Part shown: positions 17,474 through 26,400 of the stretch, in pieces
Layout of the letters: every line of letters begins with the position of its first letter
Position numbering within the stretch: position 1 is the stretch's first letter
From: an uncultured Kiritimatiellota bacterium
GTDB taxonomy: Bacteria; Verrucomicrobiota; Kiritimatiellia; RFP12; UBA1067
Assembly (NCBI GenBank): GCA_934635225.1
Contig: CAKTYZ010000008.1
Location: forward strand, 62,001-126,000
DNA length: 64,000 nucleotides
Direction of reading: 5' to 3'
Notes under the pieces: generated by a model
Databases searched by the model: none
The model's input: only the letters and a program-made list of their open reading frames with translations
What the model was told of the DNA's origin: nothing
Made by a program: the position numbers and the translations under genes

Positions 17474-20400
17474 ATGAACATGAGAGTTCTTCTGGTTGAA
17501 AGCGTTCTTGCCCTTGGAATCATTTCGTCTTATGCGGGAGAGTCCGAGCGTTTCTCTCTCGATACGCGGCGAAATGACTTCGTGATTACGGGATTTGACA
17601 GTCAGTTTTGCGAAGGCCCCTACAATGCTGGCGGACGCAAGGCATATTTTTTGGCGAATGCCCGGCATACCATTTCGATCAAGTTCAAGGTCATGTCAAG
17701 TTCCTCTGACATCGTGGGCTATGTCTATAGCGACCAGCCGAATAAGGTTGTGGAGTCAAACATCTACGAACTGCCAGTTGGCGGCTTGACGCCCGGCTTT
17801 AAGTTAACCGTTGTTGGTGTCGATAAGGACGGCTATCGTACACCGCCATTCCGAGCGAACTTTGACGTCATCTCAGCGCCAGTCCTGTCGATGATGCATC
17901 CTGTCAAGAACATTGGCAGGAAGGCGCTTCGATACACTTTTGGTGAGGGCTCGTTTACATTTGAGAGCCGTAAGAGCGAATGGAAGAAGAAATCATATCT
18001 GCCGCGAAAGAATGAGAGGTCAAGGACAACGATGGGTGTGACGCCAGCATTCGGCTATGCGGCTGAGTATACGTCAGACGGAACTTTGCAAGGCTGGATA
18101 GGGGCCGGTGTCTCTGGAGACGGGAAGATTCAGCGAGGGAAAGGAACCTCTGGTGCCTATAAACACGATTTTTTTGGCTTTGAGACAAAGGCCATGGTCA
18201 GAGGCTCTCTCGCTTTTTCTTGGAATGAGGCAGGACAGAATTTCGTATTTGAAGATATCGGTGGCGTCGGCTTCTTGGATTTTTCTTCTGGACCACGACC
18301 AGTGGCTGCGATTGGCCCGTTCATGGTTGAATTTACAATGGGCGGTGAAGTGAAAGTCTCCGTTAAAAAGATGGCAGGCACATGGAACTGGGACAGCGCA
18401 TTGGAGGGCATTGGGTGGGATTTGAATGCGGAAGCACCATGGGTTGAACTCGGAGTGGGATTAGGAGATTCGAAATTCGTACGTGCTGAGGTTTATGGGC
18501 ATGCCGCTTTGTCATGGAGATATAATGGCGGTTGTGATTTTTTTGCTGTTGATGTGAATGCTGGCGGACGATTGAGGGCATTCTTCTTCGAGCATAAATG
18601 TGAGTTTTTTGAAGGAAGATGGCAGATAGTTCCGACTGAATCCGTTGTGGAGCGCAAAGGGGCATTTTCCATGGTCGATATGTCAGCCGCATCGTTCACG
18701 CGCTGTATGGATTCCATCCGATCGGCATCTGTCCCTGCGCAGGTCGTGTTTGCGAAAGGCGGTGCATCAAGTGGGCGCATTCTCATGCAGAATGCGCCCG
18801 ATGAGTCCGTTTCTCAGGTTTTGTGCCGGAATGGCGTATTGCAGGTTGTCGTTGTGCAAGACGATGCGGAGAACCGAGAAGGTCTGAACGTCTGCAAGGC
18901 GGCATTGCTGACGGAGGATGCCTCTGGCACATTGGCGACGCAGACAATTTGGGATGATGGGACGGCGGATTACAACCCAACACTTTCCACTCTTGGCGAG
19001 GATGGGTTGGTCGCGGCATGGATGAATGCCAGACGCGTGCTGACGGACGAGGATGACCTCTCTTCGTCTCTGTCGGCGATGGAAATTGCCGTTGCCGTCT
19101 GTGATACGAATGGTTTCTGGTCGGCCAAGAACTTGACGAACAATTCGCTGTTTGATGGCATGCCGTCGCTTGCGGCGGCTGCCAATCGGCGCGCTGTCGT
19201 CGTATGGCGGCGAAACGCCAAGGGCGAACTATTTGCGCAAGAGGATTCGCCTGATGCCCTTGTGTCCGCTCGTCTTGTCGATGGGGTTTGGATGCCCGAA
19301 GAAGTTATTCATGCGGATGCGGGGCAAATCATTTCTGGAAGTCTCGCGTTTGACGGGTCATGCGCTGTCTACCTGTATGAACGTGACATGGACTTCTCTG
19401 ATGAAACGAAATTCGACCGTGAGATATTCGCCATTCGATACGAGAATGGCGCATGGTCGAGCCCGGAGCGCCTCACAAATGACGATGTGGCGGACACTCG
19501 TCCGCAGGTCGCCTTTGATTCAGAGGGACGGATTGTCTGCGTTTGGTATCGCGATGAACAAATGGTGTCCCGTCGCCTTTCCGAGACGAACTTCTCGGTG
19601 GTCAGTGCTTTGTTGTCCGATGTCGCTAAGCCCGAATTCTCGCTTTTACGGGATGCGAATGGCGTGTTGGCAGGGCTTGTGTCTGGTACGATGGTTACAA
19701 ACAGGATGTTTGCCAGTCCGGAGGTCTGCATGAGCCTGTATGATGATGCAACGCAGGCGTGGAGTGGATTTGTGACGTTGACGGAGAACGATGAGGAGGA
19801 ACGGAACACGCGTGCAGTTATAGACGATGCCGGGAATGTGCGTGTCGTCTATCTCGTTCGCCCAAAGGTTAAGTCTGAGGCTGACTTCGGGCGCTACGGG
19901 ACGCTGAAGGAGATTGTCCGCATGCCAAGTGCCGACCTTGCGATTGCGGAGAATGGGCTTGTTCTTGACGATGAAATTCTTGTTGGAAGTAATGCGGTTG
20001 CTCGTATTACCGTGGAGAATCGAGGGCTTGCCGCATTGTCATTGACGACTAACGTAAGCGTTCGTCTCTATCGCGGCGACGCGCTGATAGGAGAGACATT
20101 CTTGACAAATGCGATTCCGTCGGGCGGAGCCACTTGTGTCCAAATCCCGTGGCGTGTTGCCATGGCTACGAGCAACGAGGCGTTCGTGGCCGCTGTGGAT
20201 GAAGAAGGTTGGATCGCTGATGTGAATCGTGCGAACAATGTCCTGTCGAACGTTTGTTTCGTGACCGATCTGACCGTTGGCCCAGTCCTCGTGCAGCATC
20301 TGCCGAATGAGTCGTATTCCATCTCGACGACCGTAGAGAACGATGGGCTGGTATATTCTCCGGAAGGCGCGACAGTCGAGTTCCGTCTTGATTCACCGGA

Positions 20401-20491
20401 CGGAGCGCTACTTGGCACGGACACAATCGGTCGTGTTGGCAGGGGGGGAGGCGATGTGCTATGTTGCCTCTGTCGTTTTGCCGCAGAGTAG
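17474..20491 (+). CDS. N-terminal part of giant secreted protein, frame broken at G7
   Basis: 1005 aa with a signal peptide (MNMRVLLVESVLALGIISSYAG). Residues ~20-140 form a beta domain, ~170-380 a glycine-rich beta region resembling the middle of the protein at 57324-59756, ~430-780 propeller-like repeats (VAAWMNARRV, RRAVVVWRRN, RIVCVWYRDEQ), and from ~810 CARDB-like domains. The last CARDB is cut off: after a run of seven G (20442-20448) the frame continues only as DVLCCLCRFAAE and stops. The missing half of that domain is found in the next frame. Probably the first third of a single ~3.7-kaa protein. Confidence 0.75.
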   Translation: MNMRVLLVESVLALGIISSYAGESERFSLDTRRNDFVITGFDSQFCEGPYNAGGRKAYFLANARHTISIKFKVMSSSSDIVGYVYSDQPNKVVESNIYELPVGGLTPGFKLTVVGVDKDGYRTPPFRANFDVISAPVLSMMHPVKNIGRKALRYTFGEGSFTFESRKSEWKKKSYLPRKNERSRTTMGVTPAFGYAAEYTSDGTLQGWIGAGVSGDGKIQRGKGTSGAYKHDFFGFETKAMVRGSLAFSWNEAGQNFVFEDIGGVGFLDFSSGPRPVAAIGPFMVEFTMGGEVKVSVKKMAGTWNWDSALEGIGWDLNAEAPWVELGVGLGDSKFVRAEVYGHAALSWRYNGGCDFFAVDVNAGGRLRAFFFEHKCEFFEGRWQIVPTESVVERKGAFSMVDMSAASFTRCMDSIRSASVPAQVVFAKGGASSGRILMQNAPDESVSQVLCRNGVLQVVVVQDDAENREGLNVCKAALLTEDASGTLATQTIWDDGTADYNPTLSTLGEDGLVAAWMNARRVLTDEDDLSSSLSAMEIAVAVCDTNGFWSAKNLTNNSLFDGMPSLAAAANRRAVVVWRRNAKGELFAQEDSPDALVSARLVDGVWMPEEVIHADAGQIISGSLAFDGSCAVYLYERDMDFSDETKFDREIFAIRYENGAWSSPERLTNDDVADTRPQVAFDSEGRIVCVWYRDEQMVSRRLSETNFSVVSALLSDVAKPEFSLLRDANGVLAGLVSGTMVTNRMFASPEVCMSLYDDATQAWSGFVTLTENDEEERNTRAVIDDAGNVRVVYLVRPKVKSEADFGRYGTLKEIVRMPSADLAIAENGLVLDDEILVGSNAVARITVENRGLAALSLTTNVSVRLYRGDALIGETFLTNAIPSGGATCVQIPWRVAMATSNEAFVAAVDEEGWIADVNRANNVLSNVCFVTDLTVGPVLVQHLPNESYSISTTVENDGLVYSPEGATVEFRLDSPDGALLGTDTIGRVGRGGGDVLCCLCRFAAE

Positions 20492-23400
20492 TTTATGCGT
20501 GACGTCTGAGCATAGTCGTGTTTTTGCTGTCGTCAATCCAGACAGAAAGGTGGAGGAGTCCTGTTACGAAAACAACATTTCCGTCGGGCAGCTCTACATT
20601 CCTTTTGACAGCGATGGAGATGGGTTGGGGGATGCTTATGAACGTGAGCTTGGAACGGACCCGAACAAGAGCGACACGGACGGTGATGGCATTTCCGATT
20701 TTGACGAGGTATGTGTCTATGGATCGTCGCCAACCAATTTCTCCTATCGTATCGCATTTGACGCGGGGGTGTGCGGGCTTTTGCGTGGCGATGTCACCTC
20801 TACGATTGTCGTTGCCGATGTTGGGACGCTCCCGAGACCAGTAGCTGTAGCCGCAAAGCCTGGCTATCGCTTCGTCGGATGGGAGGAGGAGGTTGTGCCT
20901 GTGACAGGAGAAACGGTCTATCACGCCAAATATGAGGAAATCGTCTGCTGGGTTGATGCTGTCAACGGGTCGGATGTCAATGCGGGAACGAATGCGGTGA
21001 CGGCATTTCGTACGCTTCAGTATGCCGTCGGACATAGAGGCGACGCTATGAAAGTCAAAGCCCTTGATGGCGTGTATGAGCCGTTCACTTGTGAAAACAA
21101 GAGCATCGTCATCGAGTCGGTGAACGGATCGCGCAACACCATCATCGACGGTGGAGGGACGAATCGGTGTGCGACGCTGGGGACGGACGGAGGACAGACG
21201 AATACAGTCTTGCGTGGCTTCACGCTTCGGAACGGGAACGCGAACGGAAGTTCGGTCAGCACGGCTCGCCAATACGGCGGCGGCGTCTACGGCGGCACGC
21301 TGGAGAACTGCGTCGTGGCGAATTGCGAGGCGCAATATGGCGGCGGCGTGTGCGACGCCAACCTCGCAAATTGTTCGATCGTCGGCAACCGCGCCTACAA
21401 CGGCGCGAATAATGGGAGAGTCTATGGCGGCGGCATCTATTGGAAGACTTCGGGGCTTTCGGCTGTTGATTGCTACATTGCCGACAATCGAGCCCATTAT
21501 GGTTCGTCCGTCTACATGGCTGACGGCGTTTCGGGAGTGCTTTCGCGTTCGCTTATCGTGCGGAATACCGCCCTGTTTCAAGGGACGCTTCGTTCCGCGA
21601 ACCAATATGGGCTTCGTGTCGCAGACTGCACGGTTGCGGAGAACAATTCAGCGCCGGGCTATCGTGCTGGCACAATGTATGTTTCAAGCGTCGATTCAAT
21701 CATTCATAATAATGACACGCGAAAAGGTACGATGTCGTCTAATTCGAGCTACGGTTCGGTGACGAACTGTTGCACGACGGTCGAAGGCTCGACATGCATT
21801 GGCACGGGCATCGTCACGGAGCCGCCGGCATTTGTCGACAGGGCGGGGCGCATCTACGACCTGCTGTCGCCGTGTGGCGAAAATATCGTCGGTGCGGGAC
21901 GGGTTGTCGATACGAACGGACAGTTCAAGGTTACGGTCGAGATCGACGGCTTCGGCGTCGTGACGCGCCCTGGCGCGGTTGTCGTGCCCGGTTCCGCGTT
22001 TGAACTGGTCGCGGAAGAGACGGGCCGTGCCTTTGAGGGATTCTACACGAACGGCGTCTTTGCGACGGCGAACCAGGCTCTGGAACTTACGGACATCCAG
22101 TCCGACATCCGCGTGACGGCGCGGTTCGCGAAACGGACGGTCTACGTCGCGGAGATGGGCAACGATGCGAATGACGGCTTGACATACGCAACGGCCAAGC
22201 GGACGATCCATGCGGCGCTTCCGCTGGTGGAGAACGGCGAATCCATTGAAGTCACACCCGGCACGTATGCGCCGATTGCGCCGACAGGATATGCTTCCAA
22301 GGGGAAATCGATCTGCATCTACTCGACGCATGGCGCGGCGCAGACCGCCATCGACGGAGGTCGGACGAACCGTTGCGCTGATCTTTCGGACTACTACAGC
22401 GGAACGACCAATGCCGTCTTGCGCGGTTTCACCCTGCGAAACGGCTACACGACCGGTTCGGGCGGAGGGGCGTATTTTGGAACGCTCATCGATTGTGTGG
22501 TCGTCGGGAACGAGGCTGTTTGCTCTGGCGGCGGCGCTTATCTCTCGCGTCTCGAAAACTGCGTCGTGGCGCGAAACAAAGCGGGGACGGATGGTGGCGG
22601 TCTTTACTCCTGCACGGCTGACCGCAGCACAATTTGTGGCAACGAGGCGGACGGATACGGCGGCGGAACGTATTATGGCACGTTGACCAACTGTATCGTC
22701 TATCAGAATTCAGCTGGGACGGGGGATGACAGTTATGGCGGATCCTTCAACGCCTGTTGCCTGTCGCCGAGCCGTGGTGCGAATCCTGTTCTTGGCGACC
22801 CGTTGCTGGTCGATGGCTGGAACGGCGATGCGCGTCTGCGCGTCGGCTCGCCCTGCTTCGTCGACGGCGTTCAGGTCTGTGGCGCGGACGTTGGCGCGCC
22901 CGTCGAGGGCGTGAGCGTGTCCGTCGGCGTGCAGGGGACGGGTGCGGTGTCGAACGCGACGTTCCTTGTGTCGAACGGCGACTCGGTGACGATCGCGGCG
23001 GACGAGACGGAGCGTCCGTTCCTTTACTGGGACGTCGACGGCGAAGTTGTCTCGAATCGCGTCTACACGCTCACGAACGTCACGGCGGACGTGCGGGCGG
23101 TCGCCGTCTTCGACACGTTTGACTGGTTCGTGGATGCCCGCGCGGGCGACGACGCGAATGACGGTTTCGGCTGGGATACGGCAAAACGGACGCTTCAAGC
23201 GGCGATAGACGAGGCCGTGGACGGCGAAACCATTTATGTCGAAGCGGGAACATACGCGCCAATTTCCACGGACAACAAGCGAGTCCGCGTCGAGAGCCTG
23301 TATGGCGCGGAATTGACGTTCCTTGACGGCGGTGGTACGGATCGTTGCGCGACATTGGCGATTGTCGGCATTCAGACGAATTCGGTTCTTGTGGGATTCA

Positions 23401-26400
23401 CGCTTCTCAATGGACAAGCGCAACAATACGGCGGCGGCTCGTACGGCGGTACGCTTGACAGTTGCGTCATCTCCAACTGCGTGACCGGAAAGAATGTTTC
23501 CTATGCTTATGGTGGTGGCGCGTATGGCGGGGCTTTGAACAACTGTCTTGTGGTCAGCAATTCTGCTACGGCGTCCTACGGGGCGCAAGGTGGCGGAACA
23601 TATGGGGCGAGACTGCGTTCCTGTACCATCGCGCGAAACAAGGCAAAAGGAACGTCTGGATGGGCACAGTCCGGAGGTGTCTATGGCAACGGCTATTCGG
23701 CTTACAACACGATCATTTGGGGCAATGAAGTCGTAGCGCCTAATGCGAGATATCCAAATGCAGACTACGCCAATCTGTACAATTGCTGCACGGACGATAC
23801 GGTCGATCGTCGCTTCAGCGGCACAATCACGAACGATCCGCAGTTCGTTGATGCGGACGCGGGGAACTTTCGCCTCAAGGCTGGTTCCCCGTGCCTGAAT
23901 GCGGGCAATAACTCCTATGTGCAGGGCGAGACGGACCTTGACTGGAACGACCGCATTCAGGACGGGCGCGTTGACATGGGCTGCTACGAGGGCGCGGCGT
24001 ATGATGCGCCGCCGGGACAGGTGACGGGGCTTTGCGCCGTGCGCGGCGTCCTGACGTGGGATGCTTTGCCGGATGCCGAGGGCTACATGATTTACCGCTC
24101 GACGCGCCGCATGGCGTCGTCCGCGAAGTACATTGGGTCTTCTGAAGCCAATGCCTACACGGACGAGACGGCGGTGGAGGGGACGGCCTACTACTACTGG
24201 GTCCAGGCGTTCAACGCGCTTGGCCTGGGGGCTCGCAGCGACCTGTCCGAGAACACGTGGCCTGTCCCGCTGTCCGTCACGACGGCGGAACTTCCCGAGG
24301 CGATGGAGAAGGTCGCGTATGCGGTCCGGCTGGAGGCGGCGGGCGGCGCGGCGCCGTATGCGTGGAGCTGCGAAAACGGTTATGTCTCTTCACGGACAGC
24401 CACCACTTATGCGGAGGTCGGCACGGCGCAGGGGTGGCATGCGGATGACAACTGCTGGGCGCTTGCGCTCCCGTTCGACTTCCCGTTCTACGGGAACACG
24501 TACCGCACCGTCTATGTCAACAGCAACGGCACAATCACGTTTGGCGGGTGGTTCTCCGGATACACCTACAGCCTTCAGAACTTCACCAACCGCGTGATGG
24601 TCGCGGCGCTGTGGGCGGACCTCGACACGTCGGGCACGGGCGACATCTTCGTCTCCGAGCGCGCGGATGCGGTCACGATTCGCTGGATGGGCCGCTATCA
24701 GGGAGGCGGAGAAAAAGATGCAGTTGCCGTCTCTGCGACGCTCTCTGCGGACGGGACGGTTCGCTTGGCGTACGGTGCGGGCAATGCGCGCGGCGGCTTC
24801 GTCGGCGCATCGGCCGGCGAGGGCGAACGCTACCTGTCGCTGGGCGACGAACTGGACCTCAACGCGGCATCGGACATCGTCCTGAGGGACGGCGCAATCG
24901 GCAATGGCTTCGCCCTGACCGAGGAGGGGCAGGTCGTCGGCACGCCGAGAATGGCGGGGACGAACACGTTTGCCGTGACCGTCACGGACGCGGCGGGCGA
25001 GACGGCGAAGCGGGAACTCACGCTCGTCGTGAACGAGAACCCCAACCATCGGCCGGTCATCGAGAGCGTTTCGCCGACAACGAATGTCAACGTGAAAGCC
25101 GGATCTTTGGCGACGTTCGCCGTCGCGGCGAACGATCCGGAAGGCGAACCTTTGACGTATGTCTGGTATCTTGACAGCGAAGAGGTCGAATGTTCGGAGG
25201 CGCAGTTCACGTTTGCGCCAACTGTCAACGACGTGGGATCGCATGAGCTGAGGTGCGTCGTGTCGGACGGATTTTGGACGAACGACGTGTGGCGGACGTG
25301 GTCCTTCCGCGTCGTGCGCGACTGGTACGTGAACGCGGCGGCGGAAGAGGGCGTGGGCGACGGGTCATCCGCCGATTCGGCGTTACAGAACATTGCTGAG
25401 GCCGTGGAAGGAGCACTAGACGGTGATGCCATCTATGTCGCGCCCGGCAGATATGATGAAATCATTTATTTCAATGGGGCGGACATTTCGATTGTCGCGA
25501 CCGGCGGCGCCCAATGCACCTCCATCTTGGGCGGCTGCTACGGTGGAGATGGATGGTCCCCGTATTCTAATAATGACGTGCGGCAGCTTTCCTTGGACGG
25601 CTTCACGATGAGGGGGTGCGAACTCGATGCGGTCACGTTGCGCAACTGCATTGTCACATCCGATGCGCAAAGCCGTCCGGCCTATGCGTTCGGATGCCGC
25701 TTGTTTGATTGCGTCGTGACGGGGAATGTGTGCGACGACGCAATCCTCTGGCTGTGCGAACTGACGCGTTGCACGGTGGCCGGGAACACGGTCGGCGAAG
25801 ACGGCGCGGTCGGGGATTCTTCCCGTGTCTATGACAGTATCGTGTGGGGCAATGTGACGGCGGATGGCGTGACGGCCAATTACGACGATGTGCAGTTCGA
25901 GAACTCCTGCACTTGGCCAATGCCGCTCGATGGCGAAAGCGCGGGCATCGTCACGAACGATCCGCGCCTTGTGGACGCCGCGAACGGCGATATGCGCGTG
26001 CGCATCGGCTCTCCCTGCCTCGATACGGACGGCGTGCAGACGATGGGTGCGAACGTCGGCAATCCCGTTGAAGGGCTTGTCCTGTCCGTGCGGATCACGG
26101 GGAACGGCGTCGTCTCGCCGCTGACCGCCGTCGTGCCGACGGGCGGCACGGCGACGTTTGAGGTGGCGAACGGGCCGCGTCCGTTCCTCGGATTCGCGAC
26201 AAACGGCGTATTCGCGACAAGCGACGCGATGTTCGCCTGGCCGAACGTGACGGCGGACGGCATTGTCACGGCGACGTTTTCCAACTTCACGTTTCACGTT
26301 GACGCGGCGACGGGCAACGACGCGGCCAGCGGCCTGTCGTGGGAGACTCCCAAGGCGTCCATCCAGTCCGCCATCAATGCGGCCCAGAGGGGCGAGACGA

